From positions 124,001 through 188,000 of the forward strand of contig NW_021630092.1 in assembly GCF_900700375.1 (NCBI RefSeq): 64,000 nucleotides of DNA. The letters run 5' to 3'. The first letter of the stretch is position 1; every line of letters begins with the position of its first letter. The DNA is from Denticeps clupeoides (Eukaryota > Chordata > Actinopteri > Clupeiformes > Denticipitidae). Positions 36,322-48,088 of this stretch are shown here, piece after piece. Under the pieces are notes generated by a model. It had not been told where the DNA came from, ran no database searches, and worked only from the letters and a program-made list of their open reading frames with translations. Position numbers and translations under genes: made by a program.

Positions 36322-39300
36322 GTAAGTAGATTGAAATGACGGCTCCTCCCTGTTTCTTCAACTGTTGACACTGTGTGTGACATCAGAACGTGACGTCATT
36401 CCAGAACGTGTTGTAGAAGGGTTGTAGAAGGGTTGTAGAAGGGTTGCTTCATTGTACATGGATATATGGAGGCTAATTCATTATACACAGGTGGACTTTT
36501 CTGGATGTATTTCAGTGTGATCCAGTGCTGACCAGAGGAGGAGAAGTTCCCCTGCTGAGTCTTTGTTCCTCTCCAGGTTTTCCTCCTGCTAGAAGGAGCT
36601 TTTTCCTTCCACTGTTGCCTCTGGCTTGCTCACCTGGGGCTTTGAGCACCGTTCTATTCGCCAGGCGCTTTGTGACGATGTACATTGTAAAAAGCGGCAT
36701 ATAAATAAAGGTAGATTAATTTCCCTCTCATGCAAATATGAAGCAGAGGGAGCAAGTCCCAGCAGAACCTTTCCTGCCTTCCTATCCTCTGCTTTTCCAG
36801 TCCACCTGGCCTTCAGCTGCAAGTGGTTTTGGTTGGAAGATGAATCCCCAGCTTCTGCTGCTCCTGTCCTTAATTACTGTGGGAATCATGGATTTTTATC
36901 TGAAGAGGAAAGGTGAAGAACTTCTGAAATGTTGGGTGGATGAACCCAGATGATCATTCCATACACTGGTACCTGGGTGGTAGTAGCCTAGTGGGTTAAA
37001 CACTATGAAGCTATGAACCAGAAGACCACAAAGTCCCAGGTTCATTATGTCCCTGAGCAAGACACTTAAACCTGAGTGTCTCCAGGGGGGGACTGTCCCT
37101 GTCACTACAAACTGTAAGGTGCTCTGGATAAGGCCGTCTGGCAAATTTACATGCATGAGCTTCATACAGAAACCTTAAACTACAGCCATTATGTAGAGAT
37201 GATTCCCACAAATGGTACAGTAACAACACAGTAACAACACAGTAATAACACAGTAACAGTGGTTGTGTTACTGAAACGGCCCGTGGTGCTGGCTTATCAA
37301 ATTAGTCCAGAGTCTCCCACGCAAAGAACTACGTTTCTTCATAAACCGTCTTCTAAACGTGATGTTGCTCACAGACACGTCCTTCCCTCTTTTATGTCTT
37401 GAATGTGGCAGCATTTCTAGTAAGAAAATGTTACTAAATCTGCAGCAGAATGATTGTTTTAACATGAATCTCAAGAGGATATGAAGGAAAAGAAAAGTTG
37501 ATGTAGTCAGGACAGGAGAAGGAAGCACAAATAAGTTGGGGAAGTTAAATCTGCTGAACTTTACAAATTCCGATTTCTGTCTGAAAGGTCAAAATGCATC
37601 TTTCTATACAGGCTGTACGCTGTCGTTTTCCATGTTTTATGTGTCAAAGACTTAATGATTAATTTACAAATTACTTCCACATGTCTGTGTAGCTTATATG
37701 AAATATTAATTTAGATCCAGAATTAGACTTTTCATGTGTTTTTACCCACACACTATATTACCAGAAGTACTGGTGCCATACAATCTGCCATATCCTGCGC
37801 CGTACCCCAAACTATACCCCACACTTTACCCCACACTTTACCCCGCACATTCCCTTCATCATATCCTCCACCATGCCCTGAACATACCACTTCCTGCATC
37901 ATACCTCGTACATTCCCCACACCATACCCCACACCATACCCCACAGCGTAGCCCGAACTATACCCGCACATTCCCCACACCATATCCTGCACATTCCCCA
38001 CACCATACCCCACAGCGTAGCCCAAACTACACCCGCACATTCCCCACACCATATCCTGCACATTCCCCACACCATACCCCACAGCGTAGCCCGAACTATA
38101 CCCGCACATTCCCCACACCATATCCTGCACATTCCCCACGCCATACCCCACAGCGTAGCCCGAACTATACCCGCACATTCCCCACACCATATCCTGCACA
38201 TTCCCCACGCCATACCCCACAGCGTAGCCCGAACTATACCCGCACATTCCCCACACCATATCCTGCACATTCCCCACGCCATACCCCACAGCGTAGCCCG
38301 AACTATACCCGCACATTCCCCACACCATATCCTGCACATTCCCCACGCCATACCCCACAGCGTAGCCCAAACTATACCCGCACATTCCCCACACCATATC
38401 CTGCACATTGCCCACACCATACCCCACAGCGTAGCCCGAACTATACCCGCACATTCCCCACACCATATCCTGCACATTGCCCACACCATACCCCACAGCG
38501 TAGCCCAAACTATACCCGCACATTCCCCACACCATATCCTGCACATTCCCCACACCATGCCCCACAGCGTAGCCCGAACTATACCCGCACATTCCCCACA
38601 CCATATCCTGCACATTCCCCACACCATGCCCCACAGCGTAGCCCAAACTATACCTGCACATTCCCCACACCATACCCCACAGCGTAGCCCGAACTATACC
38701 CGCACATTCCCCACACCATATCCTGCACATTCCCCACGCCATACCCCACAGCGTAGCCCAAACTATACCCGCACATTCCCCACACCATATCCTGCACATT
38801 GCCCACACCATACCCCACAGCGTAGCCCGAACTATACCCGCACATTCCCCACACCATATCCTGCACATTCCCCACACCATACCCCACAGCGTAGCCCAAA
38901 CTACACCCGCACATTCCCCACACCATATCCTGCACATTCCCCACGCCATACCCCACAGCGTAGCCCAAACTATACCCGCACATTCCCCACACCATATCCT
39001 GCACATTGCCCACACCATACCCCACAGCGTAGCCCGAACTATACCCGCACATTCCCCACACCATATCCTGCACATTGCCCACACCATGCCCCACAGCGTA
39101 GCCCAAACTATACCCGCACATTCCCCACACCATATCCTGCACATTCCCCACACCATACCCCACAGCGTAGCCCAAACTACACCCGCACATTCCCCACACC
39201 ATATCCTGCACATTGCCCACACCATACCCCACAGCGTAGCCCAAACTATACCCGCACATTCCCCACACCATATCATGGACATTCCCCACACCGTAACCCA

Positions 39301-39694
39301 CAGCGTAGCCCAAACTATACCCGCACATTTCCTGAACTAATCCCCACGCCATACCCTGCACATGTCCCACACATTCCTCACGCTGCACTCTGCACTGAAC
39401 CCCACTGAACATTCCCGTGCTTTAGAGAAAACTCTCTTTTGGTTCCGAGGACCCGATCTGTAAGTTTAACGCCTGGTCTGCTCTGGATTACCCGGGCTTG
39501 TGAAGAGTGGAGAACATCCAGGACGTTCTGCCATACTGACATTATGGCAGTTTATTAGAGTTGGAGGCGGGTATCTGCAGATGACCATTTATTTTCACGC
39601 CTCAGTACCGGCGTCTGTTCACATCATACAAAGTTTATTCACTTCCTGCATGTATTCATGTACAAAGTTTACATTTGGAAATTGCCTTCATATT

Positions 39695-39732
<38 letters not shown>

Positions 39733-39949
39733 ATAGGTCAGGTGAAAGTCTTCAGGGCTCTGTTTACCTTTGACCCCAGGACGGTGAGTCCAGCTAATGC
39801 ATCTGTCCATTCAACTTGTTATAATAGCGAAGTCAACACACACAGAGCTTGACACACTGATTATTGATTGATTTTATATTGACCTTCTTCTTTTTCAGCC
39901 TGATGAGCTGTACTTTGAAGAAGGAGACATTTTATACATTTCTGATATG

Positions 39950-40007
<58 letters not shown>

Positions 40008-40877
40008 TTATGTAAGGGTGGCTTTTGACTTGTTCTGGGTTCTGATTGGCTGCCTTTGTTCAGAGTGACAGTAACTGGTGGAAGGGAACCTGCAGGGGCA
40101 GAACAGGCCTTATTCCCAGTAACTATGGTAAGAAATCAGACATGTTTGCAGAACCTTGTTATCATTGTGAATCCTTAACAAGCAATTTTCTTTTGTTTCA
40201 ACAATAAAAATCTTATCATATGCCGCTTTCAAATGTTGTGCTCATATTACAGATTAAATTAGTGTAAAATGTGATAAGTCTGGGGATCGACTGAATTCTC
40301 TGACTGCAGCAAGAACAGTGATGTGGGTGGTAGTAGCCTAGCGGGTAACACACTTGTCTATGAACCAGAAGACCCAGGTTCAAACCCCACTTACTACCAT
40401 CGTGTCCCTGAGCAGGACACTCAACCCTGAGTGTCTCCAGGGGGGGACTGTCCCTGTAACTACTGGTTGTAAGTCGCTCTGTATGAGGGCGTCTGGTAGA
40501 TGATGTAAATGTAAATGGAAACACTCGCAGTCTGAGCGCACTGTTTAAACAGCCAATCAGCAGCAGTCTCAGATCTCTACACATGACGGCGAGATTTATT
40601 GGAATTTGAAACTCAATTTGGTGCTCGACAATATTGGGTCGGTTCCACAGGAGGTTGAAGTTTGGTAACCAGACCTGTGATTGGTCTCTTGCCCCCCTGC
40701 AGTGGCTGAACAGGCTGAATCCATCGATAACCCCATGCATGAGGCGGCGAAGCGTGGTGAGTTCCAGCCATTATTGTGGTTCTCATTTCTTAAACCTCCA
40801 TGTCTTCCATGTCACGTGATCATGGAAAAGAAGACACTGTGTTTCAATGTCAGGTGACATATGCATCCACCCCTACT

Positions 40878-40926
<49 letters not shown>

Positions 40927-42242
40927 GTAATCTCAGTTGGTTGAGAGAGTGTCTGGACAACAAGGTCGGAATCAATGGACTGGACAAAGCAGGAAACACC
41001 CCTCTGTACTGGGGCTGTCATGGAGGACATAGAGGTACACAAACTCACCACATCAGACCAAAAACACAACCTCGCCACACCACACCAATAACACAACTAC
41101 ACACACACACACCAAAACACAAACTCGCCACATCAGACAAATAACACAACTACACACACCAAAACACAAACTCGCCACATCACACCAATAACACAACTAC
41201 ACACACCAAAACACAAACTCACCACATCACACCAATAACACAACTACACACACCAAAACACAAACTCACCACATCACACCAATAACACAACTACACACAC
41301 CAAAACACAAACTCACCACATCAGACAAATAAGACAACTACACACCAAATGACAAACTTGCCACATCACACCAATAACACAACTACACACACACCCCAAA
41401 ATACAAACACACCAAATCACACTAATAACACAACTACACACACACACCAAAACACAAACTTGCCACATTGCATATCTAACACACACACACACACACACAC
41501 ACACCAAAAGAACTATAACTTCACACACATCAACATTGGTGTGTGTGCTGGGTGTCAGGAGTGTCCAGTAGGAGCATCCAGTGTTCACGGTGTGTGTTGT
41601 GTATCTGTTGTGCAGATGTTGTGGAGGTGTTACTAGCGCAGACCAACATCGAGGTGAATCAGCAGGTGAGTGGGCGCGGCTCAGACGTGGCGCAGCGGCA
41701 GGAAACGGAACCGCGTTCATGTCCAACGTGTGTCTTGCAGAATAAGCTGGGGGACACGGCGCTGCACGCTGCTGCGTGGAAGGGCTACAGCGACATGGTG
41801 GAGATGCTTCTGAACAAGAGTGAGACGCACGGAGAAAGCAGACTGAACAGAAAGATGATGTTCTTCTTGTGAAATTTCATCTTCCCCGTTCATCCTGCAG
41901 GCGCCAGGACGGACCTCCTCAATAACGAGAAGAAGCTGGCGCTGGACATGTCCACCAACGCGCAGTGCGCCTCGCTCCTCAAGAGGAAACTGGGAAGCAG
42001 TGAGTCCTCCTCGCCACTAGAGGGCCACAGTAAAGTCATATGGTGGTTTTTCTGTTTGCGCGTTCGAGAATTTGAAAAGGTTCATGGTTCCGTTCTAATT
42101 CCAGTAAACCGGTACATTTGAGCCCAGAAAAAAACGTCTCTTTGCGTATTTTATTCATCGCCTCCACGTTTCCTCCGCTGCAGGCGTCACGCGCACCCTC
42201 AGCAACGCAGAGGAGTACCTGGATGATGAAGACTCTGACTGA
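35387..42242 (+). CDS. ostf1: osteoclast-stimulating factor 1, ten exons
   Basis: Complete, 214 aa, the same length as human OSTF1. Exons: 35387-35420, 39737-39783, 39899-39949, 40064-40127, 40703-40756, 40927-41034, 41616-41665, 41741-41819, 41901-41999, 42184-42242; all GT-AG, all in phase. OSTF1 is a cytoplasmic SH3/ankyrin adaptor that binds Src-family kinases and SMN and stimulates osteoclast formation indirectly. N-terminus [14 protein letters not shown]3 domain about residues 13-70 ([38 protein letters not shown]); ankyrin repeats about 72-168 ([32 protein letters not shown]); acidic end [10 protein letters not shown]. Start chosen by family match. A polyadenylation signal lies at about 42446. 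Intron 1 is 4.3 kb and filled with minisatellites; the others are short. Confidence 0.97.
35470..36035. repeat. TG-rich degenerate repeat in ostf1 intron 1
   Basis: Loose tandem units of gtgcgtggttgtgtgtttgg type begin about 50 bases after the exon 1 donor. Strongly biased composition opens frames of over 190 codons on both strands; none is a gene. Confidence 0.88.
36039..36271 (-). mobile_element. SINE family A, antisense, full length
   Basis: From aaagtgaagtgattgtcaca to taggccaccactgcccc, followed directly by a (TG)n tract (36271-36320). Confidence 0.88.
36500..36722 (+). mobile_element. LINE 3' tail fragment
   Basis: The sequence ctagaaggagctttttcctt, then gcgctttgtgacgatgtaca and aagcggcatataaataaagg is a common fish LINE 3' end. 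No coding part is left. Confidence 0.55.
36976..37150 (+). mobile_element. SINE family B
   Basis: Head gggtggtagtagcctagtgg to tail ctggataaggccgtctggca; box-B-like part altered. In ostf1 intron 1. Confidence 0.8.
37905..39345. repeat. 69-bp minisatellite in ostf1 intron 1
   Basis: About 20 units beginning cacagcgtagcccgaactat, then acccgcacattccccacacc and atatcctgcacattccccac. Because 69 is 23 codons and stops are rare, frames of 317 codons (+) and 512 codons (-) stay open; the translations are perfect 23-residue repeats with no start context, so I treat them as non-coding. Variants (ccgaac/ccaaac, attcc/attgc, cgcc/cacc) alternate along the array. Confidence 0.93.
39952..40007. repeat. 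(TG)n microsatellite after ostf1 exon 3
   Basis: Starts right at the donor (gtgagtgtgtg); similar tracts lie at 39693-39729 before exon 2 and 40880-40926 ending at the acceptor of exon 6, so three ostf1 splice sites abut TG repeats. Confidence 0.92.
40325..40516 (+). mobile_element. SINE family B, full-length reference copy
   Basis: Head gggtggtagtagcctagcgg, box-B-like aggttcaaaccccacttac, body ctccagggggggactgtccc, and L2-like tail gtcgctctgtatgagggcgt ending in taaatgtaaat. The tail matches the 3' end typical of fish L2 LINEs, so the family is probably mobilised by L2. In ostf1 intron 4. Confidence 0.9.
41040..41480. repeat. about 48-bp minisatellite in ostf1 intron 6
   Basis: Units reading aacacaactacacacaccaa and aacacaaactcaccacatca + accaat, about nine copies, diverging towards the right end, followed by a CA tract. 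Confidence 0.9.
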
Positions 42243-42664
42243 CCTTGTCTGACCCTGAGCACGAGGAAGGCGGAGCTTCGCTGACTTGTCCAGCTGTGTC
42301 CTCGCGCCTGAAGTTCCTGCACGAGTTCCTCGCTCTTGCCACCAGGCAGGATCCAGCTGGATGAGAGTATTGTTGTTGTGTGATTGTTGCACAATGATTC
42401 ATGTTATTTTATTCATTTCTGCATCTTCACTCTTTCCCTTCATCTGAATAAAATCCCTGTTTTGCATTGACGCTGTGAACAAGCGAAAGCCACCAGACTG
42501 ACACCAAGTGGAGATGGTTTCCTTTATTAAAGTGGAACTGTGAAGAGTTCCTGCACACCAGGTGGCGCTAAACTCACAGTAGTTACGTGAAGATGGAACA
42601 AAGAAATGCGGAATTTGTTTATTCACAAAATGAAAAGGGACTTTCTGTAAAAATCTTCAAAATG

Positions 42665-45324
42665 TCACTGGTCAAAGGTCATGACGTCGGCAGTCAGACC
42701 TGCTGCTCCAGAGTCCAAAACCTCCACCTGAGGACAGAAACACCATCAGATGCCATCAGATGAGCGACCCGGAAACATTTATTACTTCTAAAATTACACT
42801 GATTTGTTCCGGAAAAGAACTTGTTGAGCTTGAATGAGATCTGGAGGTACATGAAGGTATCATGAAGGGACAATAGACTTAACATCTATACAACAGAGGG
42901 AACATCTGAGTTTGACTTTCGGTTCCTGGTACAGAACCACGATGAGATCTGGTCTAAACCTGCTGCTCCATGTGAACACCATTAACACTCGTCAATTCTC
43001 TTTGTCCATATCACACGGTTCTCTGGGTGTCCTTACAGTCCTGAATGTGAGGACGTGTCCCACGGGGACAAAATGTGCTGTAAACCTACAGAAGGTGTCA
43101 AAGCAGTCGTGTCTCTTGGACAGGTTGGTATAGTTATTAAACCTTATTTGCCTTAGTTATCCACTAATGGTCATACATACTGGAGCAGCCGTTTCCTGCT
43201 GAAGAACCTCTGGTTCTGGTGATGCTGATAATTCCTGCTGAAGAACCTCTGGGTCTGGTGACACTGATGATTCCTGCTGAAGAACCTCTGGTTCTGGTGA
43301 TGCTGATAATTCCTGCTGAAGAACCTCTGGTTCTGGTGACACTGATGATTCCTGCTGAAGAACCTCTGGTTCTGGTGACACTGATGATTCCTGCTGAAGA
43401 ATCGTTGGTTCTGGTGATGCTGATAATTCCTGCTGAAGAACCTCTGGTTCTGGTGACACTGATGATTCCTGCTGAAGAACCTCTGGTTCCACAACCTGTG
43501 GTTGTGATACCAGATGAGATTTGGATGATTTAATTCAGAAAAAAGAACCTTCAAATATCTGCTACATTCATCACAGGAACAAACAAGAAGAAAAGTCCAG
43601 CTTCTGACTAAACATCTTCCAAACCCTCACCACAGCTACTGGAATGGCAGCTGCAGGATCCTCTAGATGATCAAGGAAGGTTTCACCTGCAGCATCTGCT
43701 GAGGTCTGTGGAACCAACTCAGCATATTCAGCATGCAGTCCTGATCCAACATGTTCCTGCAACTGCATCCAGACAATCAATCAAAAACACAACACACACC
43801 ACCACACACACACCACACACACTTACCTCTGATTCAGCAGGTGGACTGGAACTGTTCTCTGACTGTTCCACCTCTGGAATGCATACTTCCAGTAATGCTT
43901 CTGGATCTGCTGTGCTTCCTGGTTCATTCGGTGGTTCCAGCTCTGCAACCAGTTCTGGTTCTGGTTGTTCCGGATCAGCTGCTGGTTCTGACTTGGTTCC
44001 CTCAACTGTTCCAAATTCTATTGCTGCTTCTGGTTCTAAATGAGCAGCTGCCTGTTCCAGTTGTTCCAGCTCAGTTTTATTAAAGCACATTAGACCTTCA
44101 TCAGTTGTTAGTTGTGGACCTAAAACTTGTTCTTCTGGTTCTTTAACCACCTCTGAATCTAGAACTGTTTCTAGCTCTATATGTTCTGGTTCTGTGGTGG
44201 TGGTTTCTTCTGGTTTTATGCTTTTAAAGACTAATTCTGGTTCTGCAGCTGCTTCTGCCAGAAGTTCTGTGTGAGCAAGGTCTTCTGGCTCTTCAGCTGG
44301 TTCGAATTCTGTAACTTTATTCAGGGGAAACTCCGGTTCTTTAACCTCAGTCACTTCACTCAGAGACTCTTCTTTATTTGTTCCTTGATCTAACTCTGGA
44401 TCCTTAAATGGTTCCGCCTGTGGTATTTTGATGAGTTTTGGACCTGGAGCGTGAGGCTTGGCAGATGTTGTCTTGGGGGGCTTTAGGGGGCACCTGGAGA
44501 CAGGTGGGGCGGAGACGGCTCGCAGCCCAGGAGCCCCTTTAGCTGGAGAAGAAGCTGCATATTGTTCCTCAAGAAGCCTCCTCTGAGCCTGCTGCTCCCA
44601 CAGAGAGAGAAGAAGAAGAAGAAGAAGAGCTGAATGTACAGGAGGACTCGACATCTACAACTGTGCTGATAGGGCGGTGCTGGGTGTTTTGGGGTGGGGG
44701 TGGCAGGGGTCCGGATGAGCGGATCAGTGGACAGTGCAGCCAAAATCCCTCAACACAATCATGATAATCGCATTAGAACCGCATTACAGGCACCAGGAAC
44801 TCTCATCTCTGCCAGGACAACGTGTGTGTAGATGTTGACACACCAGTTTTCTCCTGTACCCCATGTCCCCCCCCAAAAAAATCACATCCAGCAGCAGCAG
44901 AAAATGAGCCTGGGCACCATATTCACATTCGGTTCATGTTCTCCTCTGTGCTCGTGGGTTCCGACCATCTTGTTCTATTCTTATGAGGGAGGAACCTCTT
45001 TGAGATAAGAAGCTCCCCAGTGATGGAAATCACACACACACAGAGACAGACAGAGACAGACATCTTCGTCCAGCTCCAGGCAGCTCGTGATTAGGTGGGA
45101 ATGCAGGAGAAGGCCGTGTTTGGAGGTGTTGAGGAACGCAGCCCCTCCAAACACACCACCAGCTGACCAAGATCTGACCACACAAACCCCACCGTTTCAC
45201 ACCACACACGTTTACTCGTGTTCTACACCAGTCCAGCTCTTCCTGAGGACACGCGTCTCCTGGAGCTCCATCTACTCACCACCCTCCTCATACGCCGCTT
45301 GTTCTTCTTCCTCTTGCTGGGCAT
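42665..45324 (-). CDS. unrecognised Glu/Pro-rich protein with coding minisatellite
   Basis: Five exons, all phase 0, 439 aa: 45324-45280, 44591-43827, 43762-43631, 43495-43181, 42727-42665. I do not recognise the family. Exon 1 gives a very basic start (MPSKRKKNKRRMRRV), a likely nuclear or nucleolar signal. Exon 2 continues QAQRRLLEEQYAASSPAKGA and then becomes strongly acidic and Pro-rich, with many EPE, EEPE and LEPE motifs. Exon 3 (LQEHVGSGLHAEYAELVPQT) is acidic. Exon 4 is made of about eight 13-residue units of the type PEPEVLQQESSVS / PEPEVLQQELSAS. Exon 5 ends LTADVMTFDQ. No domain, no membrane helix and no signal peptide: a leucine run seen before exon 2 is only the intron's pyrimidine tract in translation. 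The acceptor of exon 2 could be 3 nt either way. A possible polyadenylation signal lies 46 bases after the stop; the gene is tail to tail with ostf1. Confidence 0.72.
43190..43495. repeat. 39-bp coding minisatellite
   Basis: About eight units of ctgctgaagaacctctggtt + ctggtga..., alternating two subtypes (ending cactgatgattc or tgctgataattc), entirely inside exon 4 of the Glu/Pro-rich gene and in frame. Confidence 0.93.
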
Positions 45325-45862
45325 CCTCACAGGAGATCAGAAGAAATGGCCGAAGGACCCTGGAACGTTGAGACCGCGGTAGCAGCAGGACCTGCAGCGC
45401 TCCTTTTAAAGCCTCCACTGACCTTCCCAGTATGGGAGGGGCCAAGGGCGTGGCCACACCCTACATGGAAGGTCCCGTACCAGCCCAACCGCAGCTTCTG
45501 CAGGCTTCTCCTCTACCAGCAAACCCGTCAAGTCACGTTAACTTTATTTCTCGAGGACCAGCAGGCCGTCCAGGCATAAAAGGACACAGAGTAAAATAAA
45601 ATATCATAAAACACATAAACTCCTCCCTGCTGGAGATAACATCTCAAATACGTTATTTAGTTCCTGCAGAACGTAGTACCAGATGCCTACAGGACCTTCT
45701 GCTGGTTTCAGATGAACATTCTGGATTATGGAAGATCTTAGCGATGAGTTGGGCGTGGCCTGTTCCTCGCCTGCACTGAACAGCCAATCACATTCCACCT
45801 CTGAGAAACGGCGAGCGCTTTTATATAAGAGGCGGAGTCCGGTCTGTTATCTAACTTTTACG

Positions 45863-45897
<35 letters not shown>

Positions 45898-46273
45898 TGT
45901 GTGTGTGAGTGTGTATGGTATGCTGTAGGCGTGACCGTGTGTTTGTGGGTAATGATGCATAAGGGAACACAAACCAACAGGTGTGACTGAATCGATCAGC
46001 GTCTGACTCTGACACACACACACACACACACACACACAACCACATTCAGAACACACAAATGCACAAGCGAATTAAACACACGCACGGCAGGACGAGTTAA
46101 AACACAACGTAAAAATGGGAAAAGCCTCAGGGCAGCGTAGTGAAGATCAGAAGAGCGTTTCACCTGCGCCCCACCCTGAAGTCTTCTTCTGCTGCTAGAA
46201 GACATGGACATGAACCACACTGGCTCCAGCTGGATGGACATTTGACCACCAGTAAAACGGGGAGAAAACCTCA

Positions 46274-46453
46274 TTTCCAGCATTTACCAGACGGCCTTAT
46301 CCAGAGCGACTTACAGTCAGTAGTTACAGGGACAGTCCCCCCCTGGGGACACTGAGGGTTAAGTGTCTTGCTCAGGGACATGATGGTAGTAAGTGGGGTT
46401 ACTGGGTCTTCTGGTTCATAGGCGACTGTGTTACCCGCTAGGCTACTACCAGC
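46274..46453 (-). mobile_element. SINE family B, antisense
   Basis: From ttccagcatttaccagacgg to cgctaggctactacc; box-B-like region shortened. Confidence 0.83.
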
Positions 46454-46844
46454 CCTTTGGATCAAGATGAACATGTTGTGGTGATTCCTGAATCAGTGAC
46501 GATGATGACGATGATGGTGGTGGTGGTGGTGGTGGTGATGATGATGATGGTGGTGGTGGTGACTGAACCCCACACAGCACACCCAGGATAGACCCTCTCA
46601 CATCTGGATGAAAACCTGAAGCAGGAAGTGTAATTTCCTGCTCTCTGCACTGAAAAAATTCCCAGCATTCCAAGCAGAAACGCACAGAACCGAGCGAGAC
46701 CGGACCGCCCAGCCGTCCTTTTACCACATTTTACTGGAGAACCGGACTGATCGTCCGGATCCTGCAGCTGGAATTCATCTGCTTTATTCTAATATTCCAT
46801 TAACCAGGACGCTGGGACGCCGGTGACAGTGGTGTCCCTGGTCA

Positions 46845-46995
46845 AAAAGTATTTCATATGAATCGAACACTTACACACGCACAAAATAAAATATATATAT
46901 ATATATCACTTAATTCCCAGCATGCTCTATTCCTGACAAGTTTGGCCTGATCAGGGCTCTATAGAAACTGAATGAGAATCGCTGGTGTCGTCCTG
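46845..46995 (+). mobile_element. L2-like LINE 3' tail fragment
   Basis: Shares gtcaaaaagtatttca and cccagcatgctctattcctg with the LINE tail at 15565-15965; no coding part beyond a few codons. A small family A SINE remnant follows at about 47000-47080. Confidence 0.65.
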
Positions 46996-47208
46996 TAAAG
47001 TAAAGTAGCAGGTAACGGGAAGGTCCCCCGGGCCCCTGACACACAGTGAAACGAGTCCTCTGCATTTAACAGTGTGCTGCTGCGTAATATGTAGTTAATG
47101 TGGAATATTTATTCAGTCCCAGTCTCATGCAGGTAAAAACAAAATATTTATTCAGTTCCAACACACGAATCCAACAGTAAAAAGGCGCGGCCGAGCGGGA
47201 CAGGACAG

Positions 47209-48052
47209 TTACTGGTTTTCACACTTCTCCACCTCTCTGGCCTGGCGCGGGGACAGCGGCCACCATTCCTCCTTCCTGGCGGCGCTGATGCCCGTCCCTG
47301 CGGGGGGACAAAAGAGAAAACGTCAAAAACAGTCCCTCTGTGGGCTTCAGAAGCGTCTAGTGGCCCCCGGGTGCAGTGGTGGTGCAGTGGTGGGGGCCCC
47401 CGGGGGCAGTGGTGGGGGCCTAGCTGGTAAGGAAACAGCCCCGTAATCAGAAGGTTGTGGGTTCGAATCCCGACCCGCCAAGGTGCCACTGAGGTCCCCT
47501 TGATGAAGGTCCCGTCCCCACACGCTGCTCCCCGGGCGCCTGTCATGGTGCCCCCTGCTCACCAAGGGTGATGGTTAAATACAGAGGACACATGTCACCG
47601 TGACACCGTGAGCTGTGCTTCACCATGACAATCACGTCACTTTATCAGAACCCCAATCACCACTTCAGTGAAAGTACCCAGAATGCACCGCGTTACCCTC
47701 TTGGGCAGCCTCAGGGCGCGGCTCCTCGGTGCTCCTCGCGGGCGTCGGCTGCTCACCTGCGACCGCGCCCAGGGCCGAGTTGTCGAAGAAGAGGCGGGGC
47801 TGCGTGATGGGCGGAGCCTGCGCGGTGGGCGGCAGGTCGAAGAAGCGGCTCTTGGGGGAGTTGAGCAGGGCGGCGCCGGTCAGAGGCGCGGGGCGGCGCA
47901 CGGGCGAGGCGGGGAGGGCGTGTCTGGGGGGCGTACGAGGGGCGTGTCTGGTGACGGGGGGGCAGCTGAGGGGCTCCTCCTTTTTGTGTTCCCGCAGTTT
48001 ATAGGCACGACGCCGCCATTTAGTGATTTCCTCCTGCTGGCTGGAAACGAGG

Positions 48053-48088
<36 letters not shown>

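Larger units (their letters stand above)
45325..47208. other. intergenic stretch between the Glu/Pro-rich gene and cenpe
   Basis: No coding exon found. It contains a TATA-like ttttatataagaggcggagt at 45820 on the + strand with no gene following it, TG/CA tracts (45867-45896, 46013-46037), a GTG triplet-like tract (46516-46560), a SINE, a LINE tail, and at 47147-47152 the cenpe polyadenylation signal (aataaa on the minus strand). Confidence 0.55.

Noticed and set aside
36840-36953. Small membrane-like peptide beginning [15 protein letters not shown]
   Set aside because: Only 37 codons, next to a LINE tail, with no splice partner or family match.
37753-39412. Frames of 512, 317, 283 and 254 codons
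   Set aside because: They are translations of a 69-bp tandem repeat on both strands at once; no start context, domain or splice evidence.
44591-44654. Apparent signal peptide (a leucine run) at the start of the Glu/Pro-rich protein
   Set aside because: The leucines come from the cttctt pyrimidine tract of the intron before exon 2; a basic first exon (45324-45280) joins in phase instead.
45820-45930. Promoter suggested by ttttatataagaggcggagt
   Set aside because: No coding exon follows on the + strand before the next repeats; possibly chance.
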